Assembly (NCBI GenBank): GCA_947063855.1
Contig: CAMSTW010000015.1
Location: 1 to 48,490 of the forward strand
Direction of reading: 5' to 3'
Source of the DNA: an uncultured Dorea sp.
GTDB taxonomy: Bacteria; Bacillota; Clostridia; Lachnospirales; Lachnospiraceae
DNA length: 48,490 nucleotides
Shown here: positions 16,980 to 25,662 of the stretch, piece after piece
Numbering within the stretch: position 1 is the stretch's first letter
Layout of the letters: each line of letters opens with the position of its first letter
The notes under the pieces: generated by a model
What the model was told of the DNA's origin: nothing
The model's database searches: none
What the model saw: only the letters and a program-made list of their open reading frames with translations
Made by a program: the position numbers and the translations under genes

Positions 16980-17651
16980 ATGAACAGTAAGATTAGCGTA
17001 TTGGATATAGATATAGATAATTGCTCAGCAAAAGAAGCGATGAAGAAGACCATGGAGTACATGGAGACAGAGCCGGTCAATGTGATAGAGATGGCGACTG
17101 TGAACGGGTTGATGCAGATGGACAGCATGCAGCAGCTTAAGGAGGACGTCTGCGGTTTTGACCTGATACTGGCGGGAGACAAGACGATACTGGAGGCCGC
17201 AGATATTACAGATTACAAGCATCTGAAGGAGACGGAAGGACGCGTCTACCTGAGGATGTTTATGCGTTATCTGCATAAGAACCATAAGAGGATCTATCTG
17301 CTTGTGGAGTCCGAGGAGGAAGGGCAGGAGTTGTATGATTACTTCCAGAGGTACTACTACGGCCTGCAGGTTATCGGGCTGGCGAAGGTGTCTGCCCAGA
17401 ACCGGGCGGACGATATGCTGGTGAATGACATCAACGGCGGAGAGGTGGACTGTATACTCGCTGCGCTCAAGTCTCCTCTGCAGGAGGAATTCATAGTGAA
17501 GAACAGGAGTCTTCTGGATGCGAGACTGTGGCTGGGGCTGGGGAAAGAGAACATACCAGTCGGGAGGCCCGGGCTGACACAGGGGAAGATTGCCCGTTTT
17601 TTTGTGAACCGGATCTTCAAAAAGGAGATAGAGAAGAGGAAGCACATTTAA
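16980..17651 (+). CDS. WecG/TagA/CpsF-family glycosyltransferase
   Basis: A 223-aa protein resembling GT26 enzymes such as TagA, which transfer N-acetylmannosamine to lipid-linked GlcNAc in teichoic-acid or polysaccharide linkage units. Family-like blocks are VIEMATVNGLMQMDSMQQL near residue 37 (TPNAE-like region), FDLILAGDKTILEAADI, the central KRIYLLVESEEEGQELYDYF nucleotide-sugar segment, and DCILAALKSPLQEEFI followed by LWLGLGKEN. The usual D-G-x-G-x-V loop is replaced by AGDKTIL, so the donor or acceptor may differ. It is monocistronic: its own promoter (16916-16944) and a strong terminator (17704-17747). The basic tail FVNRIFKKEIEKRKH may bind the membrane. Confidence 0.75.
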   Translation: MNSKISVLDIDIDNCSAKEAMKKTMEYMETEPVNVIEMATVNGLMQMDSMQQLKEDVCGFDLILAGDKTILEAADITDYKHLKETEGRVYLRMFMRYLHKNHKRIYLLVESEEEGQELYDYFQRYYYGLQVIGLAKVSAQNRADDMLVNDINGGEVDCILAALKSPLQEEFIVKNRSLLDARLWLGLGKENIPVGRPGLTQGKIARFFVNRIFKKEIEKRKHI

Positions 17652-17703
17652 CTTTTCGTCACTATGTACATGTACCGGAAATTGGCTGAATTTATAAAAA
17701 TAC

Positions 17704-17747
17704 GAGGAAATCAACAAAAAAGTGCGATTTCCTCTTTATTTTTTTGT
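17704..17747 (+). terminator. Rho-independent terminator
   Basis: Perfect 9-bp stem GAGGAAATC / GATTTCCTC (17704-17712 and 17726-17734), then a T-rich run through 17747. It ends the WecG/TagA-type transcript. Confidence 0.9.
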
Positions 17748-17848
17748 CTAAATATATTAAGATAGAGACTAGTGATATGCATTTAGATCATTTGAGCCCT
17801 TTTTTTGTTGTGAATTATGCATATTGAAATGAGGGGAGGATATAGAAT

Positions 17849-18937
17849 ATGATATCTAATCAGATACTTCAGAATACGATTGAAGGATTGAAGGGAATCA
17901 CACGGATTGATTTCTGTGTAATGGACACAGACGGGAAGTCTCTTGCAAGTACATTCGCGGAACAGGAGAACTATGAAGAAGAGGTGGTTCCGTTTGTTGA
18001 TTCCCCGGCGGACAGTCAGGTTGTGCAGGGCTATCAGTTCTTTAAGATTTTTGACGAGCATCAGCTGGAATACGTACTTCTTGCCAACGGCGGAAGTGAC
18101 GATGTATACATGGTGGGCAAGATTGCCGCCTTTCAGATCCAGAATCTTCTGATCGCGTATAAAGAACGGTTCGACAAGGATAATTTTATCAAGAATCTGC
18201 TGCTTGACAATCTGCTTCTGGTGGATATTTATAACCGTGCTAAAAAATTACATATTGACACAGAGGTCAGACGTGTTATCTTTATTATTGAGACAAAGCA
18301 GGAGAAGGACAGCAACGCCCTGGACAACGTGCGCAACCTGATCGGGAACAGGGCCAAGGTCTTTGTAACTGCGGTTGATGAGAAGAATATCATCATTGTC
18401 AAGGAATTAGAACCGGGGGACGGGCATGCAGAGCTTGATAAGACGGCCCATAACCTGTATAATCTTCTGGTGGAAGACGGAGAAGAGGACGTTCTGATCG
18501 CATATGGAACCATTGTCAATGATATTAAGGAGGTGTCCAAGTCATACAAGGAAGCGAAGCTTGCCTTAGACGTAGGCAAGATATTCTTTGGAGAGAGGAA
18601 TGTCATCGCGTACAGCACGCTTGGAATCGGGCGTCTGATCTACCAGCTGCCGATCCCGCTGTGCAAGATGTTCATACGAGAGATTTTTGAGGGAAAATCG
18701 CCGGATGACTTCGATGAAGAGACGTTGACTACGATCAACAAGTTCTTTGAGAATAATCTGAATGTTTCGGAGACATCCAGACAATTATATATTCACCGCA
18801 ACACACTGGTATACCGGCTGGATAAGCTGCAGAAGAGCACCGGTCTGGATCTTCGTGTGTTCGAGGACGCCATTACCTTTAAGATTGCGCTTATGGTCGT
18901 AAGGTATATGAAGTATATGGAGTCCATGGAGTATTGA
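17849..18937 (+). CDS. CdaR/PucR-type helix-turn-helix regulator
   Basis: A 362-aa regulator. The N-terminal part (about 1-110: GITRIDFCVMDTDGKSLAST) resembles a sugar-diacid-recognition or PAS/GAF-like sensor. The centre is a GGDEF-like degenerate domain (about 135-270) as in CdaR proteins. The C-terminus carries the PucR-type HTH (NVSETSRQLYIHRNTLVYRLDKL, about 310-335, followed by LDLRVFEDAITFKIALMV). GGGGAGG precedes the start. The gene stops 16 nt before ftsE, so it may control or simply share the ftsEX transcript. The ligand is unknown. Confidence 0.85.
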   Translation: MISNQILQNTIEGLKGITRIDFCVMDTDGKSLASTFAEQENYEEEVVPFVDSPADSQVVQGYQFFKIFDEHQLEYVLLANGGSDDVYMVGKIAAFQIQNLLIAYKERFDKDNFIKNLLLDNLLLVDIYNRAKKLHIDTEVRRVIFIIETKQEKDSNALDNVRNLIGNRAKVFVTAVDEKNIIIVKELEPGDGHAELDKTAHNLYNLLVEDGEEDVLIAYGTIVNDIKEVSKSYKEAKLALDVGKIFFGERNVIAYSTLGIGRLIYQLPIPLCKMFIREIFEGKSPDDFDEETLTTINKFFENNLNVSETSRQLYIHRNTLVYRLDKLQKSTGLDLRVFEDAITFKIALMVVRYMKYMESMEY

Positions 18938-18953
18938 TAATCAGGAGGAAAGT

Positions 18954-19640
18954 ATGATCGAATTAAAGGAAGTAACAAAGGAATACTCAAAAGGGGTGGC
19001 GGCCCTGAATGGTATCAATCTTAAGATCGCGCAGGGCGAGTTTGTGTTTATAGTAGGAGACAGCGGTTCAGGCAAGTCTACACTGATCCGGCTGATTCTG
19101 AAGGAACTGGACCCTACGTCGGGGACGATTGTTGTGAACGGACATAATCTGAACCGCATGAAGCACCGCAAGATTCCGATGTACCGCAGAGGGATCGGAG
19201 TCGTATTCCAGGATTTCCGACTGCTTAAGGACCGGAATATCTATGATAATATTGCATTTGCCCAGCGGGTGACAGAGACGCCGACCAGGATCATCAAGAA
19301 GAAGGTTCCTGCCGCGCTGTCGCTGGTGGGACTTGCCCAGAAGTATAAGTCATTTCCCAAGGAATTGTCAGGCGGTGAGCAGCAGAGGGTTGCGATCGCC
19401 AGGGCGATTGTGAACGAGCCGACGCTTCTTCTGGCGGACGAGCCGACCGGTAACCTGGATCCGACGAATTCATGGGAGATTATGAAGCTTCTGGAGGAGG
19501 CGAATGACAGAGGGACGACCGTCCTGGTAGTTACACATAACCAGGAGATTGTGAACGCGATGAAGAAGCGGGTCGTTACGATGAAGAAGGGAGTCATCGT
19601 AAGCGACGAGAAAAAAGGTGGGTATAAGCATGAGAATTAG
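18954..19640 (+). CDS. ftsE: Cell-division ABC transporter ATPase FtsE
   Basis: A 228-aa ABC ATPase. Motifs: Walker A GDSGSGKST (about residues 35-43), Q-loop VVFQDFRLL, signature LSGGEQQR, Walker B LLLADEPTGNLD, and the H-loop VTHN. FtsE drives conformational change of FtsX to activate cell-wall hydrolases at division or elongation sites. AGGAGG is placed 6 nt upstream of the ATG. The 3' end overlaps ftsX by 11 nt. Confidence 0.96.
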   Translation: MIELKEVTKEYSKGVAALNGINLKIAQGEFVFIVGDSGSGKSTLIRLILKELDPTSGTIVVNGHNLNRMKHRKIPMYRRGIGVVFQDFRLLKDRNIYDNIAFAQRVTETPTRIIKKKVPAALSLVGLAQKYKSFPKELSGGEQQRVAIARAIVNEPTLLLADEPTGNLDPTNSWEIMKLLEEANDRGTTVLVVTHNQEIVNAMKKRVVTMKKGVIVSDEKKGGYKHEN

Positions 19641-20538
19641 TACAGTTGGATATTCAATGAAACAAGGGGTGAAGAACATTGGAAGAAACAAGATGTTCTC
19701 CATGGCGTCCATTGCGACCATGGCGGCGTGTATCTTTCTGTTCGGATTATTTTATTCCATTGTAGTCAATTTTAATTATATAGTAGAGAAGGCAGAAGAG
19801 GGTGTGGCGATCACCGTTTTCTTCAATGAAGAGACGACTCAGGCGGCAAAAGACAGGATTGGCGAACAGCTTAAGAATGCCGAAGGAGTTCTGGAAGTGA
19901 ATTATGTCAGCGCCGAGACTGCGTGGGAGAATTTTAAGGGAGACTATTTCAAAGAGTCAGAAGATCTTGCCGACGGCTTCAAGACGGATAATCCGCTTGG
20001 CAATTCGGATAACTATGAAGTATACATGGCCGACGTTTCCAAGCAGAAGGATGTCGTTGATTTTGCGATGAGTCTGGACGGCGTCCGTAAGGTCAACAAG
20101 TCGGACATCGTTGCCAAGACGCTGACCAGTGTGAATAAGCTGGTAGGGTATGTGTCCGTCACCATCATTGCAATCCTGCTTGCCGTATCTGTATTCCTGA
20201 TCAGCAACACGGTAACCATGGGTATCACGGTAAGGCGTGAGGAGATTGCGATCATGAAGTACATCGGGGCGAAGGACGGGTTTGTGCGGGCGCCGTTCGT
20301 GATCGAGGGTCTGATCATCGGAGCGGTCGGAGCGGTCATTCCTCTGGCCATGTTGTATTTCATGTATGACAAGGCTGTTACATATATTATGTCGAAGTTC
20401 AGTCTGCTGAACAATATTGTAGATTTCCTTCCGGTCTTTGATGTATATAAGACATTGCTTCCGGTAGGGATTGCCCTGGGAGTCGGTATCGGTTTCCTGG
20501 GAAGTTTCTTTACAATTCGCAAGCACCTGAAGGTATAA
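19630..20538 (+). CDS. ftsX: Cell-division membrane protein FtsX
   Basis: A 302-aa FtsX. The ATG at 19630 inside the ftsE 3' end, with AAAGGTGGG upstream, is preferred to an in-frame GTG at 19618. Topology: basic N-terminus (GYSMKQGVKNIGRNKMFS), TM1 (MASIATMAACIFLFGLFYS), a large extracellular loop (about residues 45-165) that in homologues contacts the hydrolase partner, then three TM segments with the conserved NTVTMGITVRREEIAIMKYIGA cytoplasmic turn. The gene is followed 18 nt later by an M23 hydrolase gene, the expected partner type. Confidence 0.95.
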   Translation: MRISTVGYSMKQGVKNIGRNKMFSMASIATMAACIFLFGLFYSIVVNFNYIVEKAEEGVAITVFFNEETTQAAKDRIGEQLKNAEGVLEVNYVSAETAWENFKGDYFKESEDLADGFKTDNPLGNSDNYEVYMADVSKQKDVVDFAMSLDGVRKVNKSDIVAKTLTSVNKLVGYVSVTIIAILLAVSVFLISNTVTMGITVRREEIAIMKYIGAKDGFVRAPFVIEGLIIGAVGAVIPLAMLYFMYDKAVTYIMSKFSLLNNIVDFLPVFDVYKTLLPVGIALGVGIGFLGSFFTIRKHLKV

Positions 20539-20556
20539 TCAGTTTGGAGGAGACAT

Positions 20557-21696
20557 ATGATATTAAGAAGGAAGATGATCAGTCTTCTGTTGGTATTGAC
20601 GCTTTGCACGGGTATGGTCATCAGCGCGGATGCCTCGGAGATCAGTGACACGCAGAAGAAGACAGAGGAATTGGAACAGAAGAAGCAGTCCGCGGAAGAG
20701 GAGAAACAGGCTCTTGTGAATCAGCTGAATGCCATCGTCGCGGAGATGGATGAGACGAAGGCGAAGATTGAGGCGAAGGAGACCGAGGTCCGCGAGAAGG
20801 AAGAAGAGCTGGTACAGGCGAAGATTGACGAGAATGACCAGTACGAGAGCATGAAGAAGCGGATCAAGTACATGTATGAGAACGGGAACACCCAGTTTAT
20901 CGAGATTCTGTTTGAATCGAAGAGTATAGGGGAGTTCCTGAACAATGCAGAATACATTACGACGATTTCCGAGTATGACAGGGATATGCTGGTAGAATTC
21001 CAGAATATCGTGCAGGTGGTTGCACAGCAGGAGGAGACGCTTAAGGCAGAATACGCCGAACTTGAGACCATGCAGAATAACCTGATTGCGAAGCAGGATG
21101 AGCTGAACGAGCTCATGGCAAGCAAGGAGGAGGAGATCAAGCAGATCAGCGATGATCTGGGAGCGGCCAGGGAGAAGCTGGAGCAGCTTAAAAAGGCGGC
21201 GGAAGAAGCGGCGCGTAAGCAGAAAGAGCAGGAAGAGCAGGCAAGACGGGCGCAGGCCAATGCCGGCGCGAATGTAAGCCAGGGCGCGGGCGCCAGCGTC
21301 GTGACCGGGAATGGGACATTTACCCATCCATGTCCGGGAGCGCGTGTGTCCAGTGAATTCGGATGGCGTGACGAACCGATCGCAGGCGCCGGTAATACCC
21401 ATAAAGGACTGGATCTGGCAGCTCCTGCAGGTACGCCGATCTATGCGGCGGCAGCCGGGACGGTCAGCATAGCCAGATACAGCAACAGTGCGGGTAACTG
21501 GATTGTGCTCAATCACGGCAACGGACTGCAGACCTATTATATGCATGCCAGTGCGTTGTATGTGTCGGAAGGCCAGACGGTAAGCAAGGGTCAGAACATT
21601 GCGGCGGTAGGCTCTACGGGCCAGTCCACCGGGCCGCACCTGCATTTCCAGGTTATGGTGAACGGGACGCCGGTGAACCCGCGCAATTATCTTTAA
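20557..21696 (+). CDS. Coiled-coil M23 (LytM) murein hydrolase, probable FtsEX partner
   Basis: A 379-aa secreted protein: signal peptide (residues 1-25, ending near ISADASEI), two long coiled coils (about 28-110 and 150-230; Glu/Lys/Gln heptads), an Ala/Gly-rich hinge, and a C-terminal LytM domain (about 255-379). The zinc ligands look intact: HKGLD (H-x3-D) and GPHLHFQ (H-x-H), so it should be an active endopeptidase rather than a degenerate EnvC-type activator. The architecture (coiled coil plus hydrolase directly downstream of ftsEX) is like EnvC/RipC/PcsB-type FtsEX clients, which are held off by the coiled coil until FtsEX acts. GGAGGAGA precedes the start. Confidence 0.9.
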   Translation: MILRRKMISLLLVLTLCTGMVISADASEISDTQKKTEELEQKKQSAEEEKQALVNQLNAIVAEMDETKAKIEAKETEVREKEEELVQAKIDENDQYESMKKRIKYMYENGNTQFIEILFESKSIGEFLNNAEYITTISEYDRDMLVEFQNIVQVVAQQEETLKAEYAELETMQNNLIAKQDELNELMASKEEEIKQISDDLGAAREKLEQLKKAAEEAARKQKEQEEQARRAQANAGANVSQGAGASVVTGNGTFTHPCPGARVSSEFGWRDEPIAGAGNTHKGLDLAAPAGTPIYAAAAGTVSIARYSNSAGNWIVLNHGNGLQTYYMHASALYVSEGQTVSKGQNIAAVGSTGQSTGPHLHFQVMVNGTPVNPRNYL

Positions 21697-21750
21697 TCTA
21701 TCCTGGAATGGATTTTCAGATACGATCCGGGACATGAAGGAAGGGTTCAG

Positions 21751-22932
21751 ATGAAGAATAAAAAAAGCTTTATACAGGGGGCGCTTTGCGGCGCCCTCGC
21801 TATATTATTGGTGGCAGGGCTTGTGTCCTGCGGACTGAGAGTGAGAAACGCATCCTTTATCGGGAATTCCGGTTCTGGTAATGGGGATAAGAAGATTTCG
21901 ACGCTTAAGAGTCTGATTGACAGCAGCTATATAGGAGATGTAGACGAAGAAGCGCTTCAGGAGGGGATCTATAAGGGATTTGTGGATGGCCTTGGAGATC
22001 CTTACTCTGTATATTATGATGAAGATGAGACGAAGACTCTGATAGAGTCGACAGAGGGAGAGTATGATGGGATTGGGGCAGTGCTGAGCCAGGATATCAG
22101 TACGGGTATCGTGACTCTGGTGCAGATCTATGACGATTCGCCGGCCAGCGAGGCAGGCCTTCTGGATAACGATATCCTGTATAAGGTTGAGGATATCGAG
22201 GTTACGGGTATGGACTTAAGTGAGGTGGTATCCCATATCAAGGGTGAGAAGGGAACCAAGGTGAATCTCACGGTGCTGCGCGGCGAGTCCAGGGAAGAAG
22301 TCACGGTTATGGCGGTAAGGAATACAATCCAGGCGCAGACGGTCAAGTACCGGATGCTGGAGGATTCGATTGGATATATCGCGGTATCAGAGTTTGATCT
22401 GGTGACTTTTGACCAGTATCAGGCGGCCCTTAACGATCTTACGAACCAGGGAATGAAGGGTCTGGTTGTGGATCTTCGTAATAATCCCGGTGGGAACTTA
22501 AGTACGGTATGTGATATGGTGGATCTTATGCTTTCTAAAGGATTGATCGTCTACACCGAGGATAAGGAAGGAAACCGGCAGGAGATGGAATCTGATGATG
22601 AGCATCAGTTCGGGCTCCCGCTTGCTGTTCTGGTGAATGGTAGCAGCGCCAGCGCTTCGGAGATATTCGCAGGGGCGATTCAGGATTACGGGACAGGCAA
22701 GATTGTCGGGACGAAATCTTACGGCAAGGGCGTGGTACAGCAGATCTTCGACTTGAAGGACGGCACCTGCGTGAAGCTTACGATCGCAGAGTATTTTACG
22801 CCGAAGGGAAGGAATATTCATGGAAAAGGGATCACTCCGGACGTAGAGATCGAATACGAGAGAGATGAAGCGAATCCGGAAGCGGACAATCAGCTTGATA
22901 AGGCGGTTGAGGTCCTGAAGGAGCAGTTCTAA
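21751..22932 (+). CDS. S41 C-terminal processing protease (CtpA/CtpB-type)
   Basis: A 393-aa serine protease outside the membrane. The N-terminus has a signal/anchor segment ending LVSC, which fits a lipobox. A PDZ domain (about 95-180; YDGIGAVLSQD, SPASEAGLLDND) precedes the S41 core. Ser301 in SSASASE, Lys326 in SYGKG and Gln330 have the same spacing as S309/K334/Q338 of B. subtilis CtpB, so the active site is complete. Located 54 nt after the M23 gene, it may trim envelope proteins such as hydrolases or FtsEX partners; this is inference from context. A strong terminator overlaps the stop region. Confidence 0.93.
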   Translation: MKNKKSFIQGALCGALAILLVAGLVSCGLRVRNASFIGNSGSGNGDKKISTLKSLIDSSYIGDVDEEALQEGIYKGFVDGLGDPYSVYYDEDETKTLIESTEGEYDGIGAVLSQDISTGIVTLVQIYDDSPASEAGLLDNDILYKVEDIEVTGMDLSEVVSHIKGEKGTKVNLTVLRGESREEVTVMAVRNTIQAQTVKYRMLEDSIGYIAVSEFDLVTFDQYQAALNDLTNQGMKGLVVDLRNNPGGNLSTVCDMVDLMLSKGLIVYTEDKEGNRQEMESDDEHQFGLPLAVLVNGSSASASEIFAGAIQDYGTGKIVGTKSYGKGVVQQIFDLKDGTCVKLTIAEYFTPKGRNIHGKGITPDVEIEYERDEANPEADNQLDKAVEVLKEQF

Positions 22933-22961
22933 AGGGAATGTGATTAGGCATTCCCTTTTTT
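22931..22961 (+). terminator. Terminator of the ftsEX-ctp operon
   Basis: Stem AAAGGGAATG / CATTCCCTTT (10 bp) with an 8-nt loop and a T6 run, beginning at the stop codon of the S41 protease gene. Confidence 0.92.
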
Positions 22962-23011
22962 GATTGGGTATGTTAGAATAAGATTCAAGCACTATTACTT
23001 CAAGATTAATG

Positions 23012-23176
23012 CTAGTATAACCCAACTTAATTAACTGCACATTTCGCTGGCCTGCTTTCCCGATAGCACATGTGTAAAAGCCTCGATGTAGCCCACTACA
23101 CCTACGTTTTTACACATGCACTCTCGAAAAAGCATGCTCACCGAAATGTATGGTTAATTAAGTTGGGTTATACTAG
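23012..23176. repeat. 165-bp imperfect palindrome with perfect 24-bp terminal inverted repeats (MITE-like)
   Basis: The ends, 23012-23035 and 23153-23176, are exact reverse complements over 24 bp. The interior also folds back: the arm around 23036-23090 pairs with 23097-23152 (for example CATGTGTAAAA against TTTTTACACATG). No reading frame fits inside. Both ends begin with CTAG, which could be part of the repeat or a 4-bp target-site duplication. It sits between the ftsEX-ctp terminator and pyrC. A non-autonomous transposable element is the simplest reading; a structured RNA is the alternative. Confidence 0.8.
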
Positions 23177-23230
23177 AAAAGAATGTGACAGTGTAAGGCG
23201 CCGTGTCTGTGGTGCAGAAAGGATGGGAAT

Positions 23231-24517
23231 ATGACATTATTAATTCAGAACGGGCATGTGGTTGACCCGCTCACAAGAAGAGACGGACGATATGACGTGC
23301 TTATAGAGAATGACAGGATCAGGAAGGTTGCGAAGCAGATCGACGCGGAAGCGGACCGTGTGATAGATGCAGACGGGTGTTATGTGATGCCGGGACTGAT
23401 CGATCTTCACGTACATCTGAGGGATCCGGGACTTGAGTATAAGGAGACTCTGGCAACAGGAGGCAGGGCGGCGGTAAAGGGCGGCGTGACGACGGTGTGC
23501 GCCATGCCCAACACAAAGCCTGTGACAGATACGAAGGAGAAGGTACAAAGGGTACATGAGCGTGCGAAGGGGGAATCGCTGACGCATGTGATCCAGCTTG
23601 GGAGCGTCACCCGGGGGCAGGAGGGAAAGGAACTGGCAGATATCCGCGGGATGGCAGAAGCCGGATGCCATGCCATCAGTGAGGACGGGAAGTCTGTGAT
23701 GAACGCGTCCCTTTACCGGGAAGGGATGAGGCTTGCCAGGAAGAACGGGATCTGTGTATTCGCCCACTGTGAGGATCAGACGATGGTGGAACAGGGCGTG
23801 ATGAACGCAGATGAGAATGCGGCGCGTCTTGGCCTTAAGGGAATCACGAACGCTGTGGAGGATGTGATTGTGGCGCGGGATATCCTGCTTGCCAAGGAGA
23901 CAGGAGTAAGGCTTCATCTGTGCCACTGCTCCACGGCGGACAGCGTGAAGATGGTACGTTTAGCGAAGGAAGAAGGACTTCCTGTGACCGGGGAGGTGTG
24001 TCCGCACCATTTTATCTTAAGCTCTGATGATATCAAGGAGGATAACGGAAGATATAAGATGAATCCGCCTCTCCGAAGCAGAGCAGATGTGGAGGCTCTG
24101 CGCCGGGGTCTGAAAGACGGCGTCATGGACGTGATCGCCACGGATCATGCGCCCCACTCTCAGGAGGAGAAGGACAAGTCCATGGCACAGGCGGCGTTTG
24201 GAATCGTAGGACTTGAGACTTCTGCGGCGCTCACCTATACGTCTCTTGTGAAGACGGGAGTGCTGACCATGATGGATATGGCAGAGAAGATGAGCGGTAA
24301 TCCGGCAAGGATCCTGGGGCTTTCGGATAAGGGAAGCATCTCGGAGGGAAAGACTGCGGATATTACGATATTCGATCCGGACAGGACCTACAGGATTGAT
24401 AAGAATACGTTTGCTTCGAAGGGGAAGAATACGCCGTTCGACGGATACGAAGTGTCGGGGGAGGTTGTGTGCACCATCGTTGACGGAAGGGTCGTGTATG
24501 GGCCGGTCAGACAGTAG
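23231..24517 (+). CDS. pyrC: Dihydroorotase
   Basis: A 428-aa class I dihydroorotase that cyclises carbamoyl-aspartate to dihydroorotate in UMP synthesis. Motifs: the metal-binding DLHVHLRDPG, EYKETLATG, AMPNTKP, HCED near 180, HLCHCS near 235, and ATDHAPHS carrying the catalytic Asp. SD AAAGGATGG is 6 nt upstream. It is the first visible gene of the pyr cluster; pyrB is not in the window. The 165-bp palindrome lies immediately upstream, and I see no PyrR-type attenuator. Confidence 0.96.
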   Translation: MTLLIQNGHVVDPLTRRDGRYDVLIENDRIRKVAKQIDAEADRVIDADGCYVMPGLIDLHVHLRDPGLEYKETLATGGRAAVKGGVTTVCAMPNTKPVTDTKEKVQRVHERAKGESLTHVIQLGSVTRGQEGKELADIRGMAEAGCHAISEDGKSVMNASLYREGMRLARKNGICVFAHCEDQTMVEQGVMNADENAARLGLKGITNAVEDVIVARDILLAKETGVRLHLCHCSTADSVKMVRLAKEEGLPVTGEVCPHHFILSSDDIKEDNGRYKMNPPLRSRADVEALRRGLKDGVMDVIATDHAPHSQEEKDKSMAQAAFGIVGLETSAALTYTSLVKTGVLTMMDMAEKMSGNPARILGLSDKGSISEGKTADITIFDPDRTYRIDKNTFASKGKNTPFDGYEVSGEVVCTIVDGRVVYGPVRQ

Positions 24518-24561
24518 ATGAATATAAATAAAATGGAGTTTACGGAGGAGGTATCAGAACT

Positions 24562-25488
24562 ATGATCAATCAGTTAGTTGCGAACATTAAGAAGACAGGA
24601 GCGCCGATCGTGGTCGGGCTTGATCCCATGCTTGGCTATGTCCCGCAGCACATCCAGAAGAGAGCCTATGAGGAATACGGGGAGACCCTCGAGGGTGCGG
24701 CAGAGGCCGTCTGGCAGTTCAATAAGGAGATCGTGGATACAACTTACGACCTGATTCCGGCGGTAAAGCCCCAGATTGCCATGTATGAGCAGTTTGGCCT
24801 TCCCGGGCTTGCGGCGTTCAAGAAGACGGTGGATTACTGTAAGGAGAAAGGTCTGGTCGTGATCGGAGACGTGAAGCGGGGGGATATTGGTTCTACGTCG
24901 GAAGCATACGCCGTGGCGCATCTTGGCAGGGTACAGGTAGGAAGTAAGACCTACGTGCCTTTTGACGAGGACTTTGCGACGGTGAATCCCTATCTGGGAT
25001 CGGATGGCGTGAATCCCTTCCTTAAGGTATGCAGGGAAGAACAGAAGGGAATCTTTGTCCTGGTGAAGACCTCGAACCCTTCAAGCGGAGAATTCCAGGA
25101 TCAGCAGGTAGGAGGAAGACCGCTGTATGAACTGGTCGGGGAGAAGGTCGCCGCCTGGGGCAGGGAGCTTATGGGAGAGGAATACAGCTATGTGGGCGCG
25201 GTGGTCGGTGCCACCTATCCGGAGATGGGGAAGATCTTACGTAAGATCATGCCAAAGACCTATATCCTTGTGCCCGGCTATGGCGCACAGGGCGGAAAGG
25301 GTAAGGATCTGGTTCATTTCTTCAACGAGGACGGGCTGGGCGCGATCGTGAATTCTTCCCGCGGCATCATTGCGGCGTATAAGCAGGAGAAGTATGCGAA
25401 GTTCGGTGAGAGCGCATTTGCAGAGGCTTCCCGGGCGGCTGTAGAAGACATGGCGGCAGACATCCGGGAAGCGCTTAAGGAGCTGTAA
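24562..25488 (+). CDS. pyrF: Orotidine-5'-phosphate decarboxylase (type 2)
   Basis: A 308-aa decarboxylase producing UMP, of the longer type 2 subfamily. The catalytic D-x-K-x2-D motif is D103-V-K105-R-G-D108, followed by IGSTSEAYA. Other conserved features are IVVGLDPMLGY at the N-terminus, KPQIAMYEQFG, and VPGYGAQGGKG with the phosphate-binding SSRGI near the C-terminus. GGAGGAGG precedes the start. A 174-nt gap without a gene follows before pyrK; it holds a TATAAT (25601-25606) with a poor -35, possibly an internal promoter. Confidence 0.96.
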   Translation: MINQLVANIKKTGAPIVVGLDPMLGYVPQHIQKRAYEEYGETLEGAAEAVWQFNKEIVDTTYDLIPAVKPQIAMYEQFGLPGLAAFKKTVDYCKEKGLVVIGDVKRGDIGSTSEAYAVAHLGRVQVGSKTYVPFDEDFATVNPYLGSDGVNPFLKVCREEQKGIFVLVKTSNPSSGEFQDQQVGGRPLYELVGEKVAAWGRELMGEEYSYVGAVVGATYPEMGKILRKIMPKTYILVPGYGAQGGKGKDLVHFFNEDGLGAIVNSSRGIIAAYKQEKYAKFGESAFAEASRAAVEDMAADIREALKEL

Positions 25489-25662
25489 GCATGTCAGAAA
25501 GATGCGGCCTGTCAGATAGGTGTCCTGATTTGCGGCGAATCTGCGGTAAATGAAGAACGCATAGCAAGCTATGAATTTTATTCTGCGGGGTTTTGCCAGA
25601 TATAATGTGGTCAGTACACTGGAAGTGACAGAGAGGACGAAAAGAAGATATAGGAGAGGACT

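Noticed and set aside
22962..23230. PyrR-type attenuator upstream of pyrC
   Set aside because: The structure there is a full palindrome with exact ends, not a switchable terminator/antiterminator, and lacks a T tract before pyrC.
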